Positions 8,985 through 17,395 of a stretch of DNA of 64,000 nt are shown piece after piece. Source of the DNA: Bernardetiaceae bacterium (GTDB lineage: Bacteria > Bacteroidota > Bacteroidia > Cytophagales > Thermoflexibacteraceae). The number at the start of each line of letters is the position of its first letter. Within the stretch, counting starts at the first letter, position 1. Position numbers and translations under genes: made by a program. Below the pieces are notes generated by a model, which was given only the letters and a program-made list of their open reading frames with translations, did not search any database and had not been told where the DNA came from. Location of the stretch: positions 54,981-118,980 of the forward strand of contig JANWVT010000006.1 in the NCBI GenBank assembly GCA_025056255.1, read 5' to 3'.

Positions 8985-10622
8985 ATGAGACAAACTCTTA
9001 CCTTCGCACGCAGTGGAGCAGTGGCAGTTTTGTTTCTTTTGCTGCATCATACCTATGCTCAAAACTGGGAAACATTGTTTGCACAAGGGCAACAGGCTTT
9101 GGCTGCCAAAGACTACAAAGCAGCTGCATTAGCCTTAGAGCGAGCTTTGCCAAATGCAGAGCAGGAGTTTAAAACGCAACATCCTAACTACATCAAAACA
9201 CTTTATACACTGGCAGAAGCCTACAAAGGCTTAAATGAGCCCAAAAAAGAACGTTCTTGCTATCTAACTTTGCTCAATGTGAAAAAGGACTTGCGGCAAG
9301 AACGCACCAAAGAGTTTGCGCAACTGCAATATCTTGCTGCTGTTACCTATGTGCAAAGCAAGGAATATACTAATGCAGAGAATTATTTTAACCAGTCGTT
9401 AGCGCTCCAAAAAGCTCTCAAACAAGACCAAACCACCGATTTTGTAGTTACCCAACACGAGTATGCGCGCCTGCTGCGTCTTACCAATCGCTTAGACAAA
9501 GCCGAAGCACAATACCTGCCCGCATACGAGCAAGGGATAAAACTACTGGGTAACAAAAATCCACGAATGGCTGAAATGGCAGCTGAAATAGCAGACCTTC
9601 AGTTTCGGCTTAAAAAATACGAAAAAGCCAATCAGTTTTATTTGAAATGGATAGAACTTTGCAAAGTGCAGCAAATTCCTGCTGAACAATACTACAAAGC
9701 TTATTGGCAGCTACACCTCGGCTACAAATTACTTCAAAAGCCTCAGGAAACTGTTCAATACGGCGAGGAATACCTCAAAGCTGTACAAACCTATGATGCA
9801 ACCAACTTGGTAGATGAAATTAGTAAAGTTGCCAAAAACTATGCTGAATTGCAACAATATCCTGCAGTGGTAGCAGCTATTCAGAAAAAAGTAGATGCTA
9901 TTAAAGCCGCTCATACCGAACAAAGTATGACATATGCTGTTGCATTGGCAGAATTGGCAGCAGCCGAAATACAAATAGGAAAGGCAGAACAAGCAGAGCA
10001 ACACCTTCAAAAAACCATTGAAATTAGCCGAGCCCATAAAAAAACACCTGAACAGGAAATTATACACATCAGCTACATGGCACAACTGGCATCGTTGTAC
10101 AAACAAACTGGCAAGCGCGATAAAGCCGAAGTGGCGCTAATAAACGTAGCGGAAAAAGCCCAAAAACTCAACGACAAGCAACTACAATATGGCAGAGCCA
10201 TAGACTCCTTAGCATTTTATTATTGGGCAGTTTCCGATTTGTCCAAAGCTGATTCACTGTTGAAAATCAGCATGGAAATACGCAAGAAAAACCTTACCGA
10301 CAGGCACCCCGAATATGCGGCTGCTCTCTCTAACTATGCCGACTTCTTGCTGGCACAAAATAAGCCCGAAGCCGCAGAAGCACTCTTGAAGCAAGCTAAT
10401 CTGATAAATGCCAACTATCATGGCAGAGGCAGCCTTGAATACACACTAAGCACGCTGAAATTAGCCGATGTTGCTGCTTTGCGCAAAAACTATCCCGAAG
10501 CCATTCGCCTGTATCGCAGCATATTAGAAAATCAGCGCAGGCTACAAGGAGAGCAAAGCTTGGCTTATCAGGAAACTTTGAAAAAAATTGCTGATATCAC
10601 GGCAGAAATGAACAAAAAGTAA
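8985..10622 (+). CDS. Secreted tetratricopeptide-repeat protein
   Basis: 545 residues with a signal peptide (ends HHTYAQ near residue 26), then helical repeats throughout. TPR-like units are visible, for example ALAAKDYKAAALALERALPN, AVTYVQSKEYTNAENYFNQS and LKISMEIRKKN. Several units resemble the longer kinesin-light-chain type (HPEYAAALSNYADFLL). It is probably a periplasmic or outer-membrane scaffold. The gene is 14 bases upstream of the Ig-like repeat frame and on the same strand, so the two may be coexpressed. No enzymatic domain is visible. Confidence 0.8.
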   Translation: MRQTLTFARSGAVAVLFLLLHHTYAQNWETLFAQGQQALAAKDYKAAALALERALPNAEQEFKTQHPNYIKTLYTLAEAYKGLNEPKKERSCYLTLLNVKKDLRQERTKEFAQLQYLAAVTYVQSKEYTNAENYFNQSLALQKALKQDQTTDFVVTQHEYARLLRLTNRLDKAEAQYLPAYEQGIKLLGNKNPRMAEMAAEIADLQFRLKKYEKANQFYLKWIELCKVQQIPAEQYYKAYWQLHLGYKLLQKPQETVQYGEEYLKAVQTYDATNLVDEISKVAKNYAELQQYPAVVAAIQKKVDAIKAAHTEQSMTYAVALAELAAAEIQIGKAEQAEQHLQKTIEISRAHKKTPEQEIIHISYMAQLASLYKQTGKRDKAEVALINVAEKAQKLNDKQLQYGRAIDSLAFYYWAVSDLSKADSLLKISMEIRKKNLTDRHPEYAAALSNYADFLLAQNKPEAAEALLKQANLINANYHGRGSLEYTLSTLKLADVAALRKNYPEAIRLYRSILENQRRLQGEQSLAYQETLKKIADITAEMNKK

Positions 10623-10681
10623 AATTTTATGGAAAGATGTTCGTTATTGATTGGCAAAACTCTCTCAAATTGGGTAATCTT

Positions 10682-11869
10682 ATGGTGCAAAAACTTTTAG
10701 CATGTTTGTACTGTCTAACTTTTCTTGGGGGGCATGTATTGCAAGCCCAAGAAAGCTTTGTACTAGAAAACGTGCGTGTACTGTTAGACGGTGGCAACAA
10801 ATATTCACAAACCGGTTTAGTGACGCTCAAAATTGAAGCCGTAGGCGCACGTCAGATGATGGTGAGCCGCTTTCCTAACCTAGACGGAGCAGTATGGCAA
10901 GAATTTAAAACCGATTACGGGCAAATCAACTTAGGCAAAGACGAGGGCGAAAAAAAAGTGTACGTAAAACTAAAAGATAAGTATGGCAATGTTACAGACC
11001 CTATTGAGGCTACTATTATTGTTGACCATACACCGCCCAAAAATCCCCAAATAGCCATCAATGCTGAAGGCGGCTTTATAAACAACCCGCAGCGACTGGT
11101 AACACTTGAAATGCATGCCGACGAAGCCAAATACATGATGATTAGCAACGTTTCTACTTTTAAAGATGCACGCTGGCAAATGTATCGCACCACCTTGCCC
11201 AACTGGAAGCTCGAACCCGGCGACGGCTTGCGTAGAGTGTATGTTAAGTTTAGAGATGAGGCTGGCAACGAGTCTGCCCCTGTTTGGGCTGATATTGTAG
11301 TAGATGCCATTCCACCCTTAGACCCACGCATTACTATTAACGGCGACCAAAAATTTACAACCGACCCCCACGGCAAAGTGTTGCTCTCCATTTTTGCCAG
11401 AGGTGCCAAAGACATGAAAGTTAGTGAAAAAAGCGACTTCTCCGATGCCGAATGGCAACCCTACAAAACCACCATGGAATGGCAATTTGACCCCGCTATA
11501 CAAGGAGAGCGCACTATTTTTGTCAAGTTTAGAGACCAAGCCCAAAATGAATCTGTGATTGCTTCCGACAATATTATTTTAGACAACACCCCGCCCGAAG
11601 ACTGTAGCATCATTATCAACGGTGGTGCTAAGTATGCAGAAGACCCTGACAAATTTGTTGAGCTGCGACTTTCTGCAAAAGGTGCCGTATTTATGATGAT
11701 TAGCAATCACCTCAGTTTTATCGGTGCTCGTTGGGAGCCTTTTCGAGAAGTGGTGCCCAAATGGAAACTAGTGGGCGAAAACGGAGAAAAAACTGTGTAT
11801 GTGCGCTTCAAAGATGAGTATGGCAACGAAACAGGTATAGTAAAAGCTTCTATTATTTTGGCTATTTGA
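10682..11869 (+). CDS. Secreted protein with four tandem Ig-like repeats
   Basis: 395 residues: a signal peptide (LACLYCLTFLGGHVLQAQ) and then four units of about 92-95 residues (about 24-117, 118-212, 213-303, 304-395). Each unit has the pattern 'INGG..Y......V.L.I.A.GA..MM.S....F..A.W..F' followed by 'VYVKFKDEYGNET' and a linker with TPP. These look like beta-sandwich repeats of the kind found in surface proteins. No sorting domain or enzyme follows, so the protein is nothing but repeats. The ATG at 10682 starts the signal peptide; an ATG at 10637 is in frame but adds non-signal residues. It follows the TPR gene closely. Confidence 0.8.
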   Translation: MVQKLLACLYCLTFLGGHVLQAQESFVLENVRVLLDGGNKYSQTGLVTLKIEAVGARQMMVSRFPNLDGAVWQEFKTDYGQINLGKDEGEKKVYVKLKDKYGNVTDPIEATIIVDHTPPKNPQIAINAEGGFINNPQRLVTLEMHADEAKYMMISNVSTFKDARWQMYRTTLPNWKLEPGDGLRRVYVKFRDEAGNESAPVWADIVVDAIPPLDPRITINGDQKFTTDPHGKVLLSIFARGAKDMKVSEKSDFSDAEWQPYKTTMEWQFDPAIQGERTIFVKFRDQAQNESVIASDNIILDNTPPEDCSIIINGGAKYAEDPDKFVELRLSAKGAVFMMISNHLSFIGARWEPFREVVPKWKLVGENGEKTVYVRFKDEYGNETGIVKASIILAI

Positions 11870-11936
11870 ATAAATGGACATACCCAACAGCCTTTGTTTA
11901 CAACACTTACTAAGCTTGCTTTGGTAACTGGCAATA

Positions 11937-11987
11937 GGCAGCAAAACGCGATAAGAACTCTTGTTTCTTATCGCTAATTTTGTTGCC
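11937..11987 (+). promoter_or_regulatory. Long imperfect hairpin abutting the next start codon
   Basis: Inner arms GCGATAAGAA (11948-11957) and TTCTTATCGC (11965-11974) pair perfectly around a 7-base loop. Outer arms GGCAGCAAAA (11937-11946) and TTTTGTTGCC (11978-11987) pair with one G-U. The stem is therefore about 20 pairs, interrupted only by C against TAA, and ends one base before the ATG at 11988. The right arm also contains TAATTTTG (11975-11982), a match to a Bacteroidota -7 element. It could be a terminator for the Ig-repeat gene, a translation-blocking hairpin, or an operator. Confidence 0.55.
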
Positions 11988-12848
11988 ATGAAATATCGCC
12001 TCTTTTTATGGATACCGCTTTGGGTAGTTTGTAGCAGCTCTTTGTGGGCACAAGAGCTACCACTTGCCAGCCCTAAGTGTGAATACAGCCAAATAGTAGG
12101 ACTTACTAAAATCAGTATCCAATATAGCCGCCCGGGAGTAAAAGGACGGAAAATTTGGGGACACCTTGTTCCTTATGATGCTGTTTGGCGAACAGGTGCA
12201 AACGAGGCAACAGTTATTACTTTTTCTGACGATGTTTGGTTTAACGACCTGCGTATAGCCGCAGGCAGCTATGCCTTGTACACCATTCCGCACCGCCGTG
12301 GCGAGTGGGACGTGATTTTGAACCGCAATGCCAAATCATGGGGAACTACCGGGTTCCGCCCAGAAGACAACGTGTTGTCGGTAAAAGCCCGCAGCCGAAA
12401 AGCTCCTTTCTCAGAAACATTTAGCATTACAATAGAAAACATAACCCGTACTACTGCCCTTCTGGTAATGCGATGGGAAAAAACCGCCGTTAGTGTACCT
12501 ATCCGCGTAGAGGTAGATGAAAAAGTAAACCGCAACATTACCGAAGCTATCCGAACAGCGGGCAATAATTGGTTGGTATATGCCAACTCTGCCGAGTATT
12601 GCTTGCGCAACAACATCCGCCTTAGCGAAGCCAAACAATGGATTGACAAAGCCATGGAACTGAAACCGCAAAGTTTTTTCCCTTACTGGCTCAAAGCTGA
12701 CTATATGGCACTACAAGGTGACTTTAAACAAGCCGTGCAACTGGCAGAAGAAGCCTTGCGACTGGGCATTGCTGAAAGCGGAAGCAACTTTTCTTATAGG
12801 CAAGATATAGAAAAATCTATCGCACTATGGCGTTCTAAAATCAACTGA
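11988..12848 (+). CDS. DUF2911 domain protein with TPR-like C-terminus
   Basis: 286 residues with a signal peptide (ends SSSLWAQ). The DUF2911 domain covers about 20-165: the typical SPKCEYSQIVGLTKISIQYSRP opening, split here as seen, then GRKIWGHLVPYD and WRTGANEATVITF. The C-terminal part from about 200 holds helices of TPR character (WIDKAMELKPQSFFPYWLKADYM is one unit, shown in part). DUF2911 proteins are secreted and common in Bacteroidota, but their function is not known. The start at 11988 is preferred over an in-frame ATG nine codons upstream, which lies inside the hairpin. Confidence 0.85.
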   Translation: MKYRLFLWIPLWVVCSSSLWAQELPLASPKCEYSQIVGLTKISIQYSRPGVKGRKIWGHLVPYDAVWRTGANEATVITFSDDVWFNDLRIAAGSYALYTIPHRRGEWDVILNRNAKSWGTTGFRPEDNVLSVKARSRKAPFSETFSITIENITRTTALLVMRWEKTAVSVPIRVEVDEKVNRNITEAIRTAGNNWLVYANSAEYCLRNNIRLSEAKQWIDKAMELKPQSFFPYWLKADYMALQGDFKQAVQLAEEALRLGIAESGSNFSYRQDIEKSIALWRSKIN

Positions 12849-12878
12849 TTATTTTGCGAGTCGCTTTTTCGTTTTGCT

Positions 12879-13637
12879 ATGCAGTATCAGATACACCAAA
12901 CGAAAGACTTTCGCTACATTGATGAGGGGGCGGGAGAAACCATGTTGTTGTTGCACGGGCTTTTTGGTGCGCTTAGCAACTGGGAACACGTAGTAACCCA
13001 TTTCTCTGACCGCTACCGAGTTGTTATTCCTATGTTGCCCATTTACGATATGCCTCTTAGCGAAGCTGGTTTGGAAGGACTCACTCAGTTTGTAGTAGAT
13101 TTTCTTCAAACCTTAAAGCTCGGAAAACTTACTTTATTGGGTAACTCGTTAGGAGGACACATTGCCCTCATTTTTACCTTGAAACACCCTACTGCCGTCA
13201 AACGCATCATCTTAACAGGTAGCTCAGGACTTTTTGAAAATGCAATGGGCGGCTCTTATCCTAAACGTGGCAATTATGAGTTTGTGAAAGAACGCGTAGA
13301 ATATACTTTTTACGACCCCAAAGTGGCTACCAAAGAATTAGTGGACGAAGTGTTTGAAGTTACCAAAAGCATCCCTAAATGCATGCGCATGGTAGCTATT
13401 GCCAAATCGGCTCAGCGGCACAACCTTGCCAAAGAACTGCACCGCATTAAAGCTCCTACGCTGCTGATTTGGGGATTGAACGATACTATTACACCACCTA
13501 ACGTGGCGCATGAGTTCGACGAGTTGATTCCTAATACCGAACTGCGTTTTATAGATTGCTGCGGACATGCGCCCATGATGGAACATCCTGTCATCTTCAA
13601 TCAATATGTGGACAACTTTCTGTTGAGAAACCCTTAA
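12879..13637 (+). CDS. Alpha/beta hydrolase
   Basis: 252-residue cytosolic alpha/beta-hydrolase fold protein without a signal peptide. The oxyanion segment is LLLHGLFGALSNW, and the nucleophile elbow GNSLGG is near residue 88. The acid is probably the Asp of GLNDTITPP near 205, and the histidine is in CCGHAPMMEHP near 230. This resembles the MhpC/BioH-like group of C-C hydrolases and esterases; the substrate cannot be read from sequence. The stop is followed two bases later by the ATG of the LysM gene, so they are cotranscribed. Confidence 0.85.
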   Translation: MQYQIHQTKDFRYIDEGAGETMLLLHGLFGALSNWEHVVTHFSDRYRVVIPMLPIYDMPLSEAGLEGLTQFVVDFLQTLKLGKLTLLGNSLGGHIALIFTLKHPTAVKRIILTGSSGLFENAMGGSYPKRGNYEFVKERVEYTFYDPKVATKELVDEVFEVTKSIPKCMRMVAIAKSAQRHNLAKELHRIKAPTLLIWGLNDTITPPNVAHEFDELIPNTELRFIDCCGHAPMMEHPVIFNQYVDNFLLRNP

Positions 13638-13639
13638 AT

Positions 13640-14185
13640 ATGGACAACAGCGAATTTTCTACCGAGCGTCTTATTACCACTATTTCCGTAATGGTATTCA
13701 CGCTGGTTGTTATTTTTTTGTTTTTGATTAATAAATCTAAATGGATAGCAGAGGCAAACGCTCTGAAACAACGCTACGACAGCCTTGCCTTAGTGCAAAC
13801 CAGTAGCCAAAGGCAAGTGCGAGAAGCGCTCCGCTACGATTCGCTGCAAAAACAGTTTTTTCGCAGCAATCAATACGACCCCTTAGTAAGTAACGGTTTT
13901 AGAATATACGGTTTGTTTAAAGACATGGACAATGTCTATACCATCAGCGAGATTGCCCGAAAATTTAACATTTCCAATCCTAAATCCATCAAAGTAAGCG
14001 AAGCCGACGGGCAAAACTGGTACATTGTGCCAGTTAAGGGTATTCATATGGTTCGCAACAAGGAAACAGTTGCCAATATTGCACGTTATTACTACCGCAA
14101 TTTGGCAGATTCCGTTTTGATTAAAGCATTTAATCCTGTTATCAGGAGTGGGCAAGTTATTTTTATACCGTTCGACAAGCCTTAG
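13640..14185 (+). CDS. Membrane-anchored LysM-like protein
   Basis: 181 residues. One transmembrane helix lies near residues 14-34 (ISVMVFTLVVIFLFLI), then a short coiled stretch. Two LysM-like segments follow: one with the pattern YTISEIARKFNI and a second at the C-terminus, KETVANIARYYYRN with IRSGQVIFIPF, the usual end of a LysM. LysM domains bind peptidoglycan, so it probably sits in the inner membrane facing the wall. The start at 13640 follows the hydrolase stop by two bases; the frame is open upstream but only inside that gene. Function unknown. Confidence 0.75.
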   Translation: MDNSEFSTERLITTISVMVFTLVVIFLFLINKSKWIAEANALKQRYDSLALVQTSSQRQVREALRYDSLQKQFFRSNQYDPLVSNGFRIYGLFKDMDNVYTISEIARKFNISNPKSIKVSEADGQNWYIVPVKGIHMVRNKETVANIARYYYRNLADSVLIKAFNPVIRSGQVIFIPFDKP

Positions 14186-14440
14186 GTAGTTGTTTAGATT
14201 TTTGTGAGGTTCATTTTGCCACATGCATATTCATAAAGGCAAACTCGCCTTTCTTCGCCTCCAACTTTACCATATGGGAGATACATGCAACGGCAAAAAA
14301 GATTTTGGAGTGTGGGTAGTGGAAAATTCCTCAATTCAAACTTCTGCAGAAGGGTTGTTTCTTCACTATAAAATACTGCAATGCTGTGCGTCCTGTCTAA
14401 GAAGTGATGGAGGTTTTATCCATCCTATTTGTCCTTCAAG
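14186..14440 (-). repeat. Dispersed intergenic repeat, copy C (inverted orientation)
   Basis: About 255 bases that match, in reverse orientation, the sequences at 32029-32328 and 53742-54021. Shared blocks read on the plus strand include GTAGTTGTT, TCATTTTGCCA, AAAGATTTTGGAG and GGAAAATTCC. Similarity by eye is about 70-75% with small indels. The frame open through it is not conserved among copies, so I do not call a gene. It begins directly after the LysM gene stop and fills the gap to the convergent thioredoxin gene. Confidence 0.75.
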
Positions 14441-14455
14441 TATGCTCTAAAATTT

Positions 14456-15238
14456 TTACTTCATATTCGCCAATATCACCACTACCCCTTTGATGCCATA
14501 GCGACTTTCTAAAACTTCTCCGTAGGTTAAGGTTGCCCGTTGAGAATTAAACGGACCTAAAATAAGATGATAAACCGTTTTACCATTCATTTCATTGAGG
14601 TGCACTAAAATATTTCGGTGATGATTGGCTTGCAGTTTTTCTATTTCTCTCAAAACAGCCTCATAGTTTTCATATACGCCTATTTGTAGTCCATAGCCTT
14701 GGGAGGGTTGTTTTTCAATGTGCATGCGATAAAGTCCTTTGCCTGTGGGGCGTGCACGGGCAGCCATAGGAGGGTCGTCGTTAAGGTATATATACTCTCC
14801 TGTGGGTTCGCCTTGTGCATGTACGTTGCGTTTGAGCAGCGCAATAAGTTCGTCGGGCTTAAGATAGCCATCCATACGCTCTACTACCTTTCCCTGAGGA
14901 GTAAAAACTAAAATCATTGGGTAAAAGTACACATTGTAAAAGGTAGCTAATTTTTTTCCTTCTGTTACCAACGACTCGCCATCTACCGCGTAAGCAAGGT
15001 AATTTTTTTCAGCGTACTCTATAAAATTTTTATCATAAAACCCTTCTTGCATAATTTTTCGGCAAGGCATGCACCAGTTAGTGTAAAAAAAGATAAAATA
15101 AGGCTTGTTTTGTCTTTTTGCTTGGTTTTGTAAAGCTGTATAAGTTCCTTGAAATAGTTGCAAAGGTTGTGCGCAAGCCCAGCCTACAATAAGTAGTGCA
15201 ATGAGTAGAAAAAATATAAATTTTTTAGACTTTTTCAT
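14456..15238 (-). CDS. Thioredoxin-fold protein with C-terminal SPOR-like domain
   Basis: 260 residues. An N-terminal signal or anchor (FIFFLLIALLIVGWACAQ) is followed by a thioredoxin-like domain with the CxxC site WCMPCR (Cys56, Cys59) and YFIFFYTNW before it. The last ~80 residues (from YGLQIGVYENYEAVLREIE) look like a SPOR domain, which binds denuded glycan at division sites. A periplasmic thiol-disulfide role tied to the envelope is inferred. The start at 15238 puts the signal at the N-terminus. It lies 48 bases downstream of the glycosyltransferase on the same strand. Confidence 0.8.
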   Translation of the reverse strand: MKKSKKFIFFLLIALLIVGWACAQPLQLFQGTYTALQNQAKRQNKPYFIFFYTNWCMPCRKIMQEGFYDKNFIEYAEKNYLAYAVDGESLVTEGKKLATFYNVYFYPMILVFTPQGKVVERMDGYLKPDELIALLKRNVHAQGEPTGEYIYLNDDPPMAARARPTGKGLYRMHIEKQPSQGYGLQIGVYENYEAVLREIEKLQANHHRNILVHLNEMNGKTVYHLILGPFNSQRATLTYGEVLESRYGIKGVVVILANMK

Positions 15239-15286
15239 GCTTTTTGGTTCAGATAAATTGGTGTCTTGCCTACCTTGATGCAAAAA

Positions 15287-16513
15287 CTATGAGCCATAAA
15301 TGTGTGCGTAGGCTTCTTCGGCAATGTGGAATCCTCTGTATTGTTCGGCAATATGGCGAATTCTTTTACGCAAATTTACGTTATCCTCTTTTAATAGAGC
15401 ATCTATTTTTTCAATAGCTGCCCGATAGGCGGGTATAGAAAGTTCAGAAAGAACCGCACCAATGTTGTAGCGTTCAACAATTTCGGCATCGTCTCCTATG
15501 TTTTGAGGAATAATAATCGGCAAGCCAAGAGCCCAGTACTCGCCGTCTTTTACTGGTGAGCAATAGCGTTTAGTAGGAACAGGTTTAACAGGAGTAATGC
15601 CAAAGTCGGCAAGACCCATCAGGTCGGGTACGAGGTGGTGGGGTGCAAAAAGGGAAGTAATAATATGACTGTCTAACTGGCTGTTTGCTGCCATTTGCTC
15701 AATTTCTGCTCGTGTATGGGCTGTTAGTAGCAATACCCGAAAGCGGTCGCCCCAATAGTTGTGAGCTACTTTGAGTAAATCAAAAACCTCTTGCTTGAGA
15801 TAGATGCCGCCTAACTTGCCTGCATACACACAAACAATTTTATTTTCAAAGCCGTATTGAGCAAGCAAGGTAGGTTTTTTGATGTGTTCTTCGGAAAATT
15901 GGTTCAAATTGGTGCAGTTGGGGCGCACACAAAAATGAGAAAATGTAACACCGTATTTCTCTTTGGCATACTGTTGCATGCCTGCTGTATTGGCTAACAC
16001 ATACTTGGCGCGTCGCGATTGCAGTTTTTCCAGCCAAAAAAGAAATTTAAATCGAAAACTATTTCTTTTCCAATCGTCGTTTTCAACCGAAGCCTCTGCA
16101 TGAGGCTCGTAGCAATCCATCACCAAGGTAGCTCCTGTTAGCAAAGAGAGCAAATATGCAGATATGCCAGCAGTAGTGCAAAAAGTATGTACATAACGCA
16201 CATTATTTTTCACCATTATTAGCCAAAGGCTCAACACAATTCGCAACCAATTTAGGTAGGCTTTCCATCCGTAGGAAACGTATCGAAAGCTACAATGAAC
16301 AATGTTCCACTGTTTCAAATAATCCTGTATTTGCTGGCGCTCGGCAGCTGAAATGGCAAACTGCTGTTGCTCTATGGTAAGCAAAAAAATTTTACTTCCT
16401 TTGGGTAGGTTGGCATGAATAATTTTCAGATATGGCAATGTGCAATTTTGCACCAAGGCATCTTTGTAAGACCAGAAAGTTGTTACTAAAATATTGGTTA
16501 TTTTTTTTGCCAT
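15287..16513 (-). CDS. Glycosyltransferase (GT4-like)
   Basis: 408-residue protein with the GT-B two-domain layout: an N-terminal Rossmann half (ILVTTFWSYKDALVQ) and a C-terminal half beginning near residue 230 (NKIVCVYAGKLGG). The donor-site region is DFGITPVKPVPTKRY and then YWALGLPIIIPQNIGDDAEI. The acceptor is unknown. It is seven bases downstream of the 2OG oxygenase gene, so these form an operon with the thioredoxin gene. No wider polysaccharide locus is present around it. Confidence 0.8.
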   Translation of the reverse strand: MAKKITNILVTTFWSYKDALVQNCTLPYLKIIHANLPKGSKIFLLTIEQQQFAISAAERQQIQDYLKQWNIVHCSFRYVSYGWKAYLNWLRIVLSLWLIMVKNNVRYVHTFCTTAGISAYLLSLLTGATLVMDCYEPHAEASVENDDWKRNSFRFKFLFWLEKLQSRRAKYVLANTAGMQQYAKEKYGVTFSHFCVRPNCTNLNQFSEEHIKKPTLLAQYGFENKIVCVYAGKLGGIYLKQEVFDLLKVAHNYWGDRFRVLLLTAHTRAEIEQMAANSQLDSHIITSLFAPHHLVPDLMGLADFGITPVKPVPTKRYCSPVKDGEYWALGLPIIIPQNIGDDAEIVERYNIGAVLSELSIPAYRAAIEKIDALLKEDNVNLRKRIRHIAEQYRGFHIAEEAYAHIYGS

Positions 16514-16520
16514 GTATGGC

Positions 16521-17300
16521 TTAGTTGATTTTATTTTTGATTCTTTCTCCCAATGCTTTTATTCCCGACAAGAAGTTTTTCACCAATCCCTGTGCCCCTT
16601 CTGTGTTTACGTAAATAGTATTGTGGTCGGCAGCTATTTCCGACTCGGGGCGTGTTTTAGTGTAGTAGTAGGCAGCAATAGATTTTCGGCTAACATGCGG
16701 TGGTGTATTCAGTGGCTTGGGATGTCCGTGAAATGAAATTTCATTGGTCTCAAAAATCACGCACCGATTGAACTTGGGCTCTATATATTCAATTTGTTTT
16801 TTAGTGCTCATATCCCAAAGTTCTAAATAGCCGTTGTATTCAGGCTTCCAATCTTTGTTCATGTATACCAAAATATTCATGCGGCGGTGATAGTGTGTTT
16901 GAGGGTGATAATTAAAGTCCACGTGTACATCTAAAAACGCGCCTTTAGTAGACTGATGCAAGCCTCCTCCAAATAGCTGAGGGTCTGCTATTAGGTCTTG
17001 AATGCCAGTAATATATTCAACTATTGTTAATAATTTTTTCCCATTTAGTTCATCGAAGGTTTGTTGTAATATACTGCCCGGCTCAAATTCTGTCATGACA
17101 AATTTGTTCTTTTGGTTGATGTAGGTAGTGTGTTCCCAACCTTGTTGGGTAACGTCTGGGTAGTGTTGCAATATGAGTTCGGCAGCCTCAGGCTTGAAAA
17201 AATTTTCGAATACAACGTAATGGAAAGGCTTAGCAGCAAGCCATTGTGCTTTTAGTGCGTCTTTTCTGCTTTCAAGCAGTTGGTAGTCAATAAGTTCCAT
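16521..17300 (-). CDS. 2-oxoglutarate/Fe(II)-dependent oxygenase
   Basis: 259 residues with the double-stranded beta-helix layout of prolyl-4-hydroxylase-like enzymes. The iron-binding HxD is in FLDVHVDFNYHP near residue 127; the following HYHRRMNILVYMNKDW strand is typical. The distal histidine is probably in ISFHGHPKPL near 207, and the 2OG-binding Arg is in SRKSIAAYYYT near 222. The family hydroxylates proteins or small molecules; the substrate is unknown. It is the first gene of the unit with the glycosyltransferase, so it might modify a glycan or a lipid precursor (inference). Confidence 0.8.
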   Translation of the reverse strand: MELIDYQLLESRKDALKAQWLAAKPFHYVVFENFFKPEAAELILQHYPDVTQQGWEHTTYINQKNKFVMTEFEPGSILQQTFDELNGKKLLTIVEYITGIQDLIADPQLFGGGLHQSTKGAFLDVHVDFNYHPQTHYHRRMNILVYMNKDWKPEYNGYLELWDMSTKKQIEYIEPKFNRCVIFETNEISFHGHPKPLNTPPHVSRKSIAAYYYTKTRPESEIAADHNTIYVNTEGAQGLVKNFLSGIKALGERIKNKIN

Positions 17301-17395
17301 AAAAATTGTATAAAGTTAGGGTTTGTCTGTCTATCTGTGTAGTGCAAAAATAATGCGCAGCTAAGTGCTCTTCCCTTAGGCTTATTAAAAATTAC

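Noticed and set aside
14223..14450. 75-codon frame in the gap before the thioredoxin gene
   Set aside because: It lies in repeat copy C; the matching frames in copies A and B differ in length and sequence, so it is not a conserved gene.
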